From the NCBI RefSeq assembly GCF_000092025.1, contig NC_003062.2, positions 2,044,001 to 2,108,000 on the forward strand: a stretch of DNA of 64,000 nt, given 5' to 3'. The notes beneath the pieces were generated by a model, which was not told the DNA's origin, searched no databases, and saw only the letters and a list, made by a program, of their open reading frames with translations. The position numbers were made by a program, and so were the translations under genes. The DNA comes from Agrobacterium fabrum str. C58. GTDB taxonomy: Bacteria > Pseudomonadota > Alphaproteobacteria > Rhizobiales > Rhizobiaceae. Numbering within the stretch: position 1 is the first letter of the stretch; every line of letters begins with the position of its first letter. Below are positions 28,836-37,193 of the stretch, one piece after another.

Positions 28836-28859
28836 GTCCAAGTTTTCGTCCGCACCCCC
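28836..28859 (-). repeat. Right terminal inverted repeat of the IS3-family element
   Basis: On the minus strand it begins GGGGGTGCGGA, matching the left end at 21 of 24 bases. It is followed by the GAT target copy at 28860-28862. Confidence 0.9.
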
Positions 28860-28862
28860 GAT

Positions 28863-29508
28863 TTTCCATTTCGCAGCGGTGAGCGACAGCGCCGAAGATT
28901 GCGGCACGACAATTTACCTAATGGACTGCGCCATTCAGGCTGGCCACCGCGCCCAATTTCTCGATATCAGGGACATCGGCATCGATGCGAGCGGGCGTTA
29001 CGCTGACCTTCAAAGCCGCGTCATTGAGCGCTGCTTCAAGCTTTATCCCTGGGAATTCATGTTACGGGAATCCTTTGCCGCAAATCTGCCTGCGGAAAGC
29101 GGCATTTTCATCGAGCCAGCCTGGAAAGCCCTGCTATCGAACAAAGGCCTGCTGCCCATGCTTTGGCAACGGCATCCCAATCACCCGAATCTGCTCCCCA
29201 GCTTCTTTCCCGACGATCCTGAAATATACGAATTACAGGATTACGTGGTGAAGCCGCTTCTCTCGCGTGAAGGTGAAAATGTCAGCCTCTACCGAAACCG
29301 ACGCGAAATTTTATCGGCCCCCGGCAGTTATGGCAAAGAGGGGTATGTTTTTCAGGCCTACGCACCATTGTTCAAGAGCGAGTTCGGATATGCAGTGCTG
29401 GGAAGCTGGATCGTCGGCGATCGATCCTGCGGACTTGGCATTCGCGAGGACGTGTCGCCCATCACCGCAAATCTCTCCCGCTACGTTCCCCATATCATCG
29501 AGGGGTGA
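28863..29508 (+). pseudogene. YgiC-like glutathionylspermidine synthase family, 3' fragment
   Basis: This is the C-terminal 215 residues of the interrupted gene, resuming in frame directly after the second GAT copy (FHFAAVSDSAEDCGT). It carries the ATP-grasp part, for example LLSNKGLLPMLWQRHPNHPNLLP, YVVKPLLSREGENV and the C-terminal LGSWIVGDRSCGLGIRED. There are no stop codons or frameshifts, so the only visible lesion is the insertion. A GTG at 28879 could start a shortened product but no ribosome-binding sequence is evident. Confidence 0.9.
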
Positions 29509-29539
29509 GCCCCGCCGAAAAATTCGGCAGGAAAATTCG

Positions 29540-29938
29540 CCAGTTGGCCTGTAAGCCGGGTTCTGTATGGCCCCGGTTTGACCCGGAACGTGGCAGCCAT
29601 TCATCTGGGACGGCATTTGCATGCCGCCTCTCGCAACCCACCCGGATGACGGGCCCGGAAACCGGCTGTGAACAGGCTTTCGCCCGCCCCGTGTCATCCC
29701 TATTCGGTCTTGCTCCCGGTGGGGTTTACCTTGCCACCACTGTCACCAGCGGCGCGGTGGGCTCTTACCCCACCCTTTCACCCTTACCATGCAAGGCATG
29801 GCGGTTTGCTCTCTGTGGCACTTTCCCTGGGGTCGCCCCCGCCGGACGTTATCCGGCACCGTATTTCCGTGGAGCCCGGACTTTCCTCACCTTACCGTCT
29901 TTCGACATTGGTAGAGCGCGGCTGCCCGGCCAACTGGC
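29540..29938 (-). ncRNA. rnpB: RNase P RNA (bacterial type A)
   Basis: The catalytic RNA of RNase P, which matures tRNA 5' ends. On the minus strand the ends pair (GCCAGTTGGCC near the start with GGCCAACTGGC at the end), forming helix P1. The universally conserved block GAGGAAAGTCCGGGCTCC is at 29888-29871, and the 3' conserved section ending CAGAACCCGGCTTACAGGCC is present. Length is about 400 nt, as in other alphaproteobacteria. The exact ends are set by the P1 pairing and may be off by a few bases. Confidence 0.96.
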
Positions 29939-29992
29939 ATGGGCTGCATAACCATGTTCCGCAGCGAAAGCCACCGAAAAGCGACGGAAAGA

Positions 29993-31183
29993 TCAAAGAA
30001 ATTCCGGTTTGAAATCCGTCGAGAAGGCATCATCTGCGATTTTTCCGTCCCGCAGGAGCGCAGCACCCAGCCGCCCGATCTCATCGGAACTCTTGGCCGC
30101 CGTACCGTTACCGCCGGTCAGAACCGCAATACGCGGTGACGCGGTGAAGCCGATGGCCGGATAGCCGCTCTTTGTCTTGGAGACGACGCAGGCGGCCATC
30201 GAGACACGAGAGTGATCAACGGAAGGCACCAGTGTTCCGACAATCTCCGAAAGGTGATCACGCACGCTTTCGCGCCCGCCGGAACGGAACCATTCGCGGA
30301 TCTCCGGGTCGCTGCCCACCCTTTTATCATCGGGATCACCGCCAATTTTCAGATAGAATTTGCCGTCAGGATAACGCACCGGCGGCAGCAGATAGATATG
30401 TTTCGTGGTGTCGTGCGGCTCATAGATCAGCGACGGCATGCCCGCATATTGACCCAGATCTCCTTCATCGATCTCGAAGAAAGCGACGGTACGGGCATAA
30501 ACATCGAGCCCGACCGGCTGCGGCAGCAAATCCCTGGTGATGGAGAAGCCGCCGGCCGCCACCAGCACCCGTTCTGCGGTATAAACCGCGCCCGAGGCCG
30601 TCTGGACCGAGGCGCGGCCATCCTCTTCCCGCGTCGAGACGACAATATCGTCGATCAGCGTAACGCCCGCCTTTTCGGCGAGTATAGCCTGCGCTTTCAC
30701 CAGAGCGCGCGGATTGACGTAACCGGCATTGTCCCTTTCGAACACGCCTTCGCAACCCGGTTCGAAGGAGAAATAGGGAAAGCGGCTTTTCAGACTCTGA
30801 TCACCAAGCAGTTCCGTGGAGACGCCGAGCCGAGCCGCCGCCCTGAGAACATCGTCGACAAAGGGATTGGCACCGCCCCGTTCGGGCCCCACCATCAGGC
30901 AGCCGACCGGCGCGTAAAACTCGACACCGCTACGTGCGGCAATATCGGCATAACGCGCGATGGAGCGGTTGGCGAGCAAGGCCCAGTCGGGATCGCCATC
31001 GATGGTGCGAGTAATCCGCGCTTCATCGTAATGGCTGGCGAAAACGCCTTGATGCGACTTTATATCGGCAGGCTCGCCGGGACCGATCAGGGCCACGCCG
31101 TCCACCGTTTCCGCCAGATGGCGGGCAGCGGCCGCACCCATCATGCCGCGACCGACGACGATATAGTTGAAATGTCCCGACAT
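29993..31183 (-). CDS. FAD-dependent oxidoreductase (DAO family), copy 1
   Basis: The 396-residue protein has the N-terminal FAD-binding Rossmann motif YIVVGRGMMGAAAARHL and a DAO-type fold resembling sarcosine or N-methyl amino acid oxidases. The substrate is unknown. HQGVFASHYDEARITR near residue 45 corresponds to the covalent-flavin/substrate region of that group, and the C-terminal end has VLTGGNGTAAKSSDEIGRLGAALL. The start at 31183 is supported by AGAGGG upstream. It is clearly paralogous to the next gene upstream, from which it is separated by 59 bases; both probably share a transcript. Confidence 0.85.
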   Translation of the reverse strand: MSGHFNYIVVGRGMMGAAAARHLAETVDGVALIGPGEPADIKSHQGVFASHYDEARITRTIDGDPDWALLANRSIARYADIAARSGVEFYAPVGCLMVGPERGGANPFVDDVLRAAARLGVSTELLGDQSLKSRFPYFSFEPGCEGVFERDNAGYVNPRALVKAQAILAEKAGVTLIDDIVVSTREEDGRASVQTASGAVYTAERVLVAAGGFSITRDLLPQPVGLDVYARTVAFFEIDEGDLGQYAGMPSLIYEPHDTTKHIYLLPPVRYPDGKFYLKIGGDPDDKRVGSDPEIREWFRSGGRESVRDHLSEIVGTLVPSVDHSRVSMAACVVSKTKSGYPAIGFTASPRIAVLTGGNGTAAKSSDEIGRLGAALLRDGKIADDAFSTDFKPEFL

Positions 31184-31242
31184 GCCGCCCTCTTTACCTG
31201 TTCCGTTCACCCGCATTCTTGTAGCTGCCTGCATGGAGAATG

Positions 31243-32430
31243 TCAGACAAAAACCGGCGACATTTCGGCGGCGAACTCATCCTCGGTCAGCTGGCCATTG
31301 AGAAGCAGTTGCGCGCCCAGTCGCCCGATCTCATCCGAAGACTTGGCGGAAACGAAATTGCCGCCGGTCAGAACCGCAATATTGGAGGATTGCGTATAGC
31401 CGATATAGGGATAACCGCTGCAGGTGATGGAGGCGACGCAGGATCCTGATGTGACCGGGCAGCCGGCCAGCGCCGGCATCAGCGACAGGGCTTTTTTCGT
31501 CAGGAACTCCACCTCATCGGGCGTGCCGTCCGAGTGGAACCAGTCGACCGCTTGGACCAGCGTTTCAAGCCTGCCCTTTTCGCTTTCGCCACCGATTTTC
31601 AGATAGACCTTGCCATCGGGATATCGCACTGGCGGCAGGATATAGACGATATCGTCCTCGGTTTCCGCCAGCACGATCGTCGAGGGCATCGCGCTGAACA
31701 GCGCCTGCCGTGCTTCATCCAGCTCGAAGAACACGATGGTGCGGCCCGTCGCCGCCATATCGACCGGTGACGGCAGAAGCGCCGCCATATTGGTGAAACC
31801 GCCCGCCGCGACGATGACCTTTTCCGCCGTATAGGTGGCCCCTTCCCGCGTCATGACCTCGACGCTACGGGAGGTATCGCGAATATGCGCCGCCGTCTCG
31901 CGCACAAGCCGGCCGCCCTGCGCTTCGGCGATTGCGCATTGCGCTTTCACCAGCGCCCGTGGATTGATGTGGCCGGCATTGCGGGCCTCAAAGCTCCCGC
32001 CATGATCGGCAGGCAGCGCAAACATCGGAAACCGTCCTGCCAGCGCTTCAGCACCAAGCGTTTCCACGCCAAGACCGAGACGATCTGCCGAGGAAAGCGC
32101 CCGCGATACATAGTCTCCCGCAAGCCCCTTGCCGTTGCCCGTGAACAGGCAGCCCGCTTCGGTGAAGAACCGGATGCCGCTTTTCGCCTCTATCTCGGCG
32201 TAACGCCGGATCGAACGCAACGCGAGTTCGGCCCAGACCGGATCGCCGTCAAAACCGCGGGTGATACGCGCTACGTCGTAATGACTTGAAAATACACCCT
32301 GATGTGTCTTGCGATCAGCCGGTTCGGCCGGCCCGATCAGCGCCACGCCATCCGTTTGCACCGAAAGATGCCGCGCCGCGGCCGCTCCCATCATCCCGGC
32401 CCCGACCACGATATATTTGAAATCCGGCAT
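31243..32430 (-). CDS. FAD-dependent oxidoreductase (DAO family), copy 2
   Basis: The 395-residue paralogue begins MPDFKYIVVGAGMMGAAAARHLS, with a better FAD-binding consensus (GAGMMG) than copy 1. It aligns with copy 1 along its entire length, for example the HQGVFSSHYDVARITRGFDGDP segment and the C-terminal VLTGGNFVSAKSSDEIGRLGAQLL. GGAG eight bases before the ATG at 32430 sets the start; the 65 upstream codons in the longer frame are not conserved in copy 1. The substrate is unknown; amine or N-methyl amino acid oxidation is the family expectation. Confidence 0.85.
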   Translation of the reverse strand: MPDFKYIVVGAGMMGAAAARHLSVQTDGVALIGPAEPADRKTHQGVFSSHYDVARITRGFDGDPVWAELALRSIRRYAEIEAKSGIRFFTEAGCLFTGNGKGLAGDYVSRALSSADRLGLGVETLGAEALAGRFPMFALPADHGGSFEARNAGHINPRALVKAQCAIAEAQGGRLVRETAAHIRDTSRSVEVMTREGATYTAEKVIVAAGGFTNMAALLPSPVDMAATGRTIVFFELDEARQALFSAMPSTIVLAETEDDIVYILPPVRYPDGKVYLKIGGESEKGRLETLVQAVDWFHSDGTPDEVEFLTKKALSLMPALAGCPVTSGSCVASITCSGYPYIGYTQSSNIAVLTGGNFVSAKSSDEIGRLGAQLLLNGQLTEDEFAAEMSPVFV

Positions 32431-32522
32431 GTCATGCTCCGTATCAGATTTGTTTCTGACTACAGCATGCCGACCCGAACCGGAATCGTTTTTCGCAATT
32501 TCGCAGATGATCGATGCCGGCC

Positions 32523-33062
32523 TCAGCTCGCCAGCAATGCCTGCACCTTGCCGCAATAACGCTTGGAGACCGGGTTCATGCGGGTGGCACCGTGGCCGGC
32601 ATTGTAACGCAGGATGGTGCTGCACACTTCGCCGCCGCCAAGCTGATGCGCCGTCGCCAGATATTGCATGCCCCAGCGAATATTCGTCTCGGGATCGTAG
32701 AGCGCTTTGGTCGCGCCGCGAAAACCCATCATCCGCGCCGTTGCCGGCTTGATCTGCATTAGCCCGACCTCGCCGGCGCTGCCACGGGCCTTGGGGTTGA
32801 ACTTGCTTTCCACCGAAACCACGGCATGCGCCAGGTTAGTGGGAACGCCGTAACGCTTGGCATATTTGACGATCAGATCGGAATAGCCGTTCTTGAGAGA
32901 GGCAGGCAGGCTTTTTTCGGGAATGGGATAACCGGGCTTGCGCACGAAGGTCTCCAGCGTCACGGTCTTGGTCTTGACGTCCTCATCTTTGGCAAAAGAA
33001 ATCCCCGCCTGCGAAGCGAGCGCAACAACGCCCGCCACGACAGCAACAACAAACCTGTTCAT
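32523..33062 (-). CDS. Secreted SLT-family lytic transglycosylase, short form
   Basis: A 179-residue protein with a signal peptide (MNRFVVAVVAGVVALASQAG, probable cleavage after SFA) and an SLT domain. The catalytic Glu is in VVSVESKFNPKARGS, followed by GLMQIKPATARMMGF and ILRYNAG, the standard motifs of family 1 transglycosylases that cleave the MurNAc-GlcNAc bond with 1,6-anhydro product formation. Start at 33062 chosen because it begins the signal peptide. It is a single-domain enzyme. Confidence 0.88.
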   Translation of the reverse strand: MNRFVVAVVAGVVALASQAGISFAKDEDVKTKTVTLETFVRKPGYPIPEKSLPASLKNGYSDLIVKYAKRYGVPTNLAHAVVSVESKFNPKARGSAGEVGLMQIKPATARMMGFRGATKALYDPETNIRWGMQYLATAHQLGGGEVCSTILRYNAGHGATRMNPVSKRYCGKVQALLAS

Positions 33063-33309
33063 ATGTAGAAAAAGTCTCCAGATCGGATGACAGAAACAGT
33101 GAAATGGCACAAACAGCTTGGGCCCGGAAAGTCGATCACGACGCTCCGCTGTCCGGTCTCCTTCATTGATATTGACGGCAGGCTCCCCTGAAGAACGTCA
33201 CCGCATACAGTGCCGTTCTTAGACTTCCTCAATGCGGATTAACTGTGGCACAACAAAAAAGCGACTTGGAGGCGCTGGAAAAACGGGAATGCTTTTCCAG
33301 AATCCGCGC

Positions 33310-34089
33310 TCAGGCGGCCGAAAATCTCGGCAGGCTGGAGATCAGCCGGTGCAGCGTGTCGATGGTGGAAAAATCCGCGATGCCATCCACGAGAGCGGGG
33401 CGGAAATGTCGCTGGAAGGCAGCCACGGCCCCTTCCGTTTTTTCGCAATAAGCGCCTGTAATTTCAGCGCCATATCCATAGATGGACAGCATCGATTGCA
33501 GTGCTTCGACCGGCTGTCCATGGTCGCCGCGCTGGAAAAAGCGTCCGCCGCGGATCGGCGCGGGCTCCACCCAGTGGCCGACGCCGTGCTGCGACAGGAT
33601 GTCCCACGGGAATTTTTCGCCCGGATCGACCTTGCGGATCGGCGCGACATCCGAATGGGCAAGCACCCTTTCCGGGGCGATAGACCAGCGCCGGCCGCAA
33701 TCGCGACACAATTCGATGACGGCTGCCACCTGCGCCTCGGGAAACTCCGGCAGTCCGCCGGGGTGACCCTGATTGGCGATTTCTATGCCGATGGAGCGGG
33801 AATTGATGTCCTCATCCCCTGCCCAGGAGCTTTTTCCCGCATGCCAGGCACGGCGGCTTTCCGGCACGAGCTGGATGACACGCCCATCCTCGAAGACGAA
33901 ATAGTGGCTGGAAACCTGGCTTTCCGGATTGCGGAGCCACGAAAGGGCACCATCCGCAGTCGTCATGCCGGTATAGTGGAGAAGAATGATATCGGGGCCG
34001 GCCACGCCAAGTCTTTCGCCATGGTTAGGCGAAGGCGCAACGGCTGCGCCCCCGAAATCCGGGGCAAAATCCGGCAGACATTCTTTCAT
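33310..34089 (-). CDS. N-acetylmuramoyl-L-alanine amidase (Amidase_2) with peptidoglycan-binding domain
   Basis: The enzyme cleaves the bond between MurNAc and L-Ala. The Amidase_2 zinc ligands are visible as His38 (ILLHYTG), His145 (LAHSDVAP) and Asp155 (KVDPG), with GIEIANQG in the active-site wall. Residues about 185-255 form a PG_binding_1 repeat (FFQRGDHGQPVEALQSMLSIYGY). No signal peptide is seen, unlike E. coli AmiD, so it may act in the cytoplasm like AmpD in muropeptide recycling or use another export route. The ATG overlaps the stop of the upstream TerB/J-domain gene (ATGA). Confidence 0.9.
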   Translation of the reverse strand: MKECLPDFAPDFGGAAVAPSPNHGERLGVAGPDIILLHYTGMTTADGALSWLRNPESQVSSHYFVFEDGRVIQLVPESRRAWHAGKSSWAGDEDINSRSIGIEIANQGHPGGLPEFPEAQVAAVIELCRDCGRRWSIAPERVLAHSDVAPIRKVDPGEKFPWDILSQHGVGHWVEPAPIRGGRFFQRGDHGQPVEALQSMLSIYGYGAEITGAYCEKTEGAVAAFQRHFRPALVDGIADFSTIDTLHRLISSLPRFSAA

Positions 34090-34838
34090 GCGACGCGGCG
34101 TTCTTTCTCGATGGCCGCATAGGCGGCGTTGAGAGCCGCCATACGCTCATTTGCAGCAGCATGCAATTCCATCGGCACGCCGCGCGCAATGAGCTTGTCC
34201 GGATGGTGCTCGGCGACCAGCGAACGGTAACGCTTGCGAATATCCAGGAAGTCGTCCGAAGGTGAAACACCGAGGACACGGTAAGGATCGCGACCGTCCA
34301 TGTGCACATGCCGCGCCATGATCGTTTCGAAATGATCTTCGGTGATACGGAAGATTTCCGCAATACGGCCGAGGAAGGCCAGTTCCCGCTCGTGGATCAG
34401 GCCATCGGCCTTGGCAATGTGGAACAGGCCGTCGATGACGCTTTCCAGCATCTCGCAATTGGCATGACCCGAACCGCACAGACCCGCGAGCCGCTCCGCA
34501 TAGGCCTCGTAACCGGCGACGTCCTGACGCGCGAGGTTATAAAGACGGGCGACGTTCTTGGCTTCTTCGTCCGGGAAATCGAAAATCTGCCGGAAGGCAC
34601 GAACCTCGGCATCGTTGACCACGCCGTCAGCCTTCGCCATCTTGGCGGAAAGTGCAATGATGGCAACGGAAAAGGATACCTTGCGGCGGGTTTCCGGGTC
34701 GCCCTCGAACAGGGTGCGGATGGCTTCGACAACGCGCCCAAGCGCATTGCCTGCCGCGTCGCCGATTGCGCCGAGCAGCCGTTCCCACAGGGATGAAATT
34801 TGCAAACAGGCGAAATCGAACATCATGCTGGCAAGCAT
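34086..34838 (-). CDS. DjlA-like protein: TerB domain plus C-terminal J domain
   Basis: The 250-residue protein has a hydrophobic/amphipathic N terminus, a TerB-like helical domain (about residues 45-165, with SAKMAKADGVVNDAEVRAFRQIF and AKADGLIHERELAFLGRIA) and a J domain (about 185-245, DPYRVLGVSPSDDFLDIRKRYR and the HPD motif within EHHPDK). DjlA proteins are membrane-linked DnaK co-chaperones. It is translationally coupled to the amidase, so a role in envelope stress or cell-wall recycling is plausible. ATG at 34838 is one of three near candidates (also 34826, 34823); the ribosome-binding site does not decide. Confidence 0.85.
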   Translation of the reverse strand: MLASMMFDFACLQISSLWERLLGAIGDAAGNALGRVVEAIRTLFEGDPETRRKVSFSVAIIALSAKMAKADGVVNDAEVRAFRQIFDFPDEEAKNVARLYNLARQDVAGYEAYAERLAGLCGSGHANCEMLESVIDGLFHIAKADGLIHERELAFLGRIAEIFRITEDHFETIMARHVHMDGRDPYRVLGVSPSDDFLDIRKRYRSLVAEHHPDKLIARGVPMELHAAANERMAALNAAYAAIEKERRVA

Positions 34839-35154
34839 GAAGGGATATTCCCGCGAATGCAATATGCGGGACGGCCCGTCGGCATTAACTTTTATTCATC
34901 TTTGCGACAGTTTTGCTTCAGGAACAAGAGTGCGGCGAAAGGAGCAACCTTGGTTTTCCACAGGCGCGGCGGGCGGAGGTATCAATACGGCCACGCCGAT
35001 GCGGATTGAAACGATTATATTCGACTGCTTTCGTCAAGCCGCTGAAAAACCGCAAGAAATCAGCATTTTTCGTCATAAATTCACTTTACACCTACACGCG
35101 GCTGTCGCATCCATTTGCCAGACATGTCTTTGGGTATACGCAAAAAGGAGAGCC
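34839..35154. other. Divergent intergenic region between djlA-like gene and pfp
   Basis: About 315 bases separate the divergent starts. No gene or RNA was recognised. It should hold two opposing promoters, but no convincing -35/-10 pair stands out. The pfp frame is open far upstream through this region, but without similarity to the protein family. Confidence 0.4.
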
Positions 35155-36369
35155 ATGATGGCGAAACAGAAAGTCGCAATGCTGACCGCGGGTGGCCTCG
35201 CGCCCTGTCTCTCTTCGGCCGTGGGTGGCCTGATCGAGCGCTATAGCGACATCGCGCCTGAAATCGACATCATCGCTTACCGCTCCGGTTATCAGGGCGT
35301 GCTTCTGGGCGAGCGTATCGAGATCACCAAGGATATGCGCGAAAAGGCGCATCTACTGCATCGTTACGGCGGCTCGCCGATCGGCAACAGCCGCGTCAAG
35401 CTGACCAATGCCGCCGATTGCGCCAAGCGCGGCCTCGTCAAGGAAGGCGACAATCCGTTGCGCGTCGCCGCTGAACGGCTGGCGGCTGACGGCATCACCA
35501 TTCTCCATACTATCGGTGGCGACGACACCAACACCACCGCCGCGGACCTTGCCGCCTATCTCGGCGCCAACGGATATGACCTCACCGTCGTCGGCCTGCC
35601 GAAGACGGTGGATAATGACGTCGTGCCGATCAAGCAGTCGCTCGGCGCCTGGACGGCCGCGGAAGTCGGTGCTGCCTTCTTCGACAATGTCAGCAACGAG
35701 CAGAGCGCGGCACCGAAAACCTTCGTCATCCACGAAGTCATGGGCCGCCATTGCGGCTGGCTGACCGCCGCCACCGCCCGCGCCTATATCCAGAAAACCC
35801 GCGGCAACGACTATGTCGAAGGCCTGATGATGAACACGCAGATGAAGAACATCGACGGCATCTACCTGCCGGAAATGGCCTTCGACATCGAGGCGGAAGC
35901 CGAGCGCCTCAAAGAGGTCATGGACAAACATGGCTATGTCACGCTGTTCGTTTCCGAAGGTGCGGGCCTCGACGCCATCGTCGCCGAGCGGGAAGCTGCT
36001 GGCGAAGCCGTCAAGCGCGATGCCTTCGGCCATGTGAAGATCGACACCATCAATGTTGGCGGCTGGTTCCAGAAGCAGTTCGCCGGCCTCATCGGCGCCG
36101 AGCGCTCCATGGTGCAGAAGTCGGGCTATTTCGCCCGCTCCGCGCCCGCCAATGGCGACGATCTTCGCCTCATCCAGGGCATGGTCGATCTGGCGGTCGA
36201 AAGCGCGCTCAATAAGGTCTCCGGGGTCACCGGTCATGACGAAGACCAGAATGGCAAATTGCGGACCATCGAGTTTCCGCGTATCAAGGGCGGAAAGCAT
36301 TTCGACCTCTCTGCAAAATGGTTTACCGAAGTGATGGAACACGTCGGTCAGCCGTTCACAGCGGCCTGA
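35155..36369 (+). CDS. pfp: Pyrophosphate--fructose 6-phosphate 1-phosphotransferase
   Basis: This is a PPi-dependent phosphofructokinase (404 residues) interconverting fructose 6-phosphate and fructose 1,6-bisphosphate. The residues that tell PPi from ATP enzymes are visible: GGDD at 121-124, where ATP enzymes have GGDGS, and Lys150 in PKTVDND, where ATP enzymes have PGTIDND. The substrate motif MGRHCGWLTA is present. The ATG at 35155 follows AAGGAG; the longer open frame to 34558 is excluded. Because the reaction is reversible it can serve glycolysis or gluconeogenesis in organisms that otherwise rely on the Entner-Doudoroff route. Confidence 0.94.
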   Translation: MMAKQKVAMLTAGGLAPCLSSAVGGLIERYSDIAPEIDIIAYRSGYQGVLLGERIEITKDMREKAHLLHRYGGSPIGNSRVKLTNAADCAKRGLVKEGDNPLRVAAERLAADGITILHTIGGDDTNTTAADLAAYLGANGYDLTVVGLPKTVDNDVVPIKQSLGAWTAAEVGAAFFDNVSNEQSAAPKTFVIHEVMGRHCGWLTAATARAYIQKTRGNDYVEGLMMNTQMKNIDGIYLPEMAFDIEAEAERLKEVMDKHGYVTLFVSEGAGLDAIVAEREAAGEAVKRDAFGHVKIDTINVGGWFQKQFAGLIGAERSMVQKSGYFARSAPANGDDLRLIQGMVDLAVESALNKVSGVTGHDEDQNGKLRTIEFPRIKGGKHFDLSAKWFTEVMEHVGQPFTAA

Positions 36370-36421
36370 TTTTACGATAGGCTAAAATAACGCGGTGACA
36401 GGGAGGGCAAGGAGGAAGAGA

Positions 36422-37057
36422 ATGTCTGGACAGGCGTGGCTGATTTTCTGTGCAGCATGTGCCGTTGTGTTCGCACTCCCCTCTCCCCTTGTATTCTCTG
36501 TCGCCTCTTATGCGGCCATTCGCGGCAGGAAGACGATCTTCCCCTCCGTCGGCGGCGGCGCGCTTGGCGTCGTCACGGCCATGACGATTTCCGCCATTCC
36601 GGTGGCCGGTCTCGTCTATCTGCCGCAATCTTTCTTGGAAATCGTGCAATGGGCAGGCATCGGCTGGCTGATGCTGTTCGTGTTATGGACCTTCGCAACG
36701 CCCGCAGCCCAGGCGGCCAATGCCGACAATGACAATCTGCCGGGCAAATCCTGGAGCGGCATTTTCCGAGATTGTTACGCCGTTGCCGCCCTGCGCCCGC
36801 GCTATTTCTCTTTTTTCCTTGCGATGTTGCCGCAATTCGTTTCCACCACGGGCAATGCCGTTGAAACGCTCGCCATGGCACAGGCCGCTATCCTCATTCT
36901 GACATGTGTGATTCTGGCAGCGCAGGCGATGCTCGCCGGCCAGACACTCGCGCTGGTGCGCCGCATGTCAGGCGATAAAAAAATCCGGCCGAAATACCGC
37001 ACCCACTTCATTTCCGGCCGCGCCGTCAGCGCCGGATACAGGCGCATCGCGGCCTGA
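36422..37057 (+). CDS. LysE/RhtB-type amino acid exporter family protein
   Basis: A 211-residue membrane protein with about five or six hydrophobic segments (starting MSGQAWLIFCAACAVVFALPSPLVF) and the LysE-like features of small-residue-rich helix 2-3 (GRKTIFPSVGGGALGVVTAM) and an FFLAMLPQFV motif in the middle. Members export amino acids such as lysine, homoserine or threonine. The substrate is not predictable. The ATG follows AGGAAGAG. It lies 52 bases after pfp in the same direction. Confidence 0.78.
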   Translation: MSGQAWLIFCAACAVVFALPSPLVFSVASYAAIRGRKTIFPSVGGGALGVVTAMTISAIPVAGLVYLPQSFLEIVQWAGIGWLMLFVLWTFATPAAQAANADNDNLPGKSWSGIFRDCYAVAALRPRYFSFFLAMLPQFVSTTGNAVETLAMAQAAILILTCVILAAQAMLAGQTLALVRRMSGDKKIRPKYRTHFISGRAVSAGYRRIAA

Positions 37058-37193
37058 AAATCCACCTGAAAGCCGGGGCGCCACGTCCCCGCTTGCCGCT
37101 TTCCTTACAATAGGTTAATGAAGGCGCGACGGGACACTGCCTGCTTCGCTTGACGCGGGGGTATCGAGAGACAGGCATAACGAAGGCGGCAAC

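Larger units (their letters stand above)
27253..28859 (-). mobile_element. IS3-family insertion sequence, 1,607 bp
   Basis: The element has imperfect 24-bp terminal inverted repeats, one transposase gene on the minus strand, and a directly repeated GAT on each side (27250-27252 and 28860-28862). Joining the flanks with a single GAT gives AGG ATT TTC CAT TTC and restores the ygiC-like reading frame without a gap, which fixes the boundaries. The complete transposase and intact ends suggest a recent, possibly still active, insertion. Confidence 0.95.

Noticed and set aside
27258..28854. IS boundaries at TGCGGA...TCCGCA, following the usual TG...CA ends of IS3 elements
   Set aside because: With those ends the flanking GGGGG and CCCCC are not direct repeats and the host frame is not restored; including the G/C runs gives a GAT duplication and an intact reading frame.
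29509..29539. Hairpin GCCGAA/TTCGGC between the ygiC-like fragment and rnpB as a terminator
   Set aside because: It lacks a T run on either strand at the right place, so it is not reported as a terminator.
29509..29992. Open frames over 29505-30012 as protein genes
   Set aside because: The segment is RNase P RNA on the minus strand, shown by its conserved core and P1 pairing; the frames are accidental.
34558..35154. N-terminal extension of the pfp frame by about 200 codons
   Set aside because: The extension covers the antisense of the DjlA-like gene and the divergent promoter region; a strong AAGGAG lies directly before the ATG at 35155.
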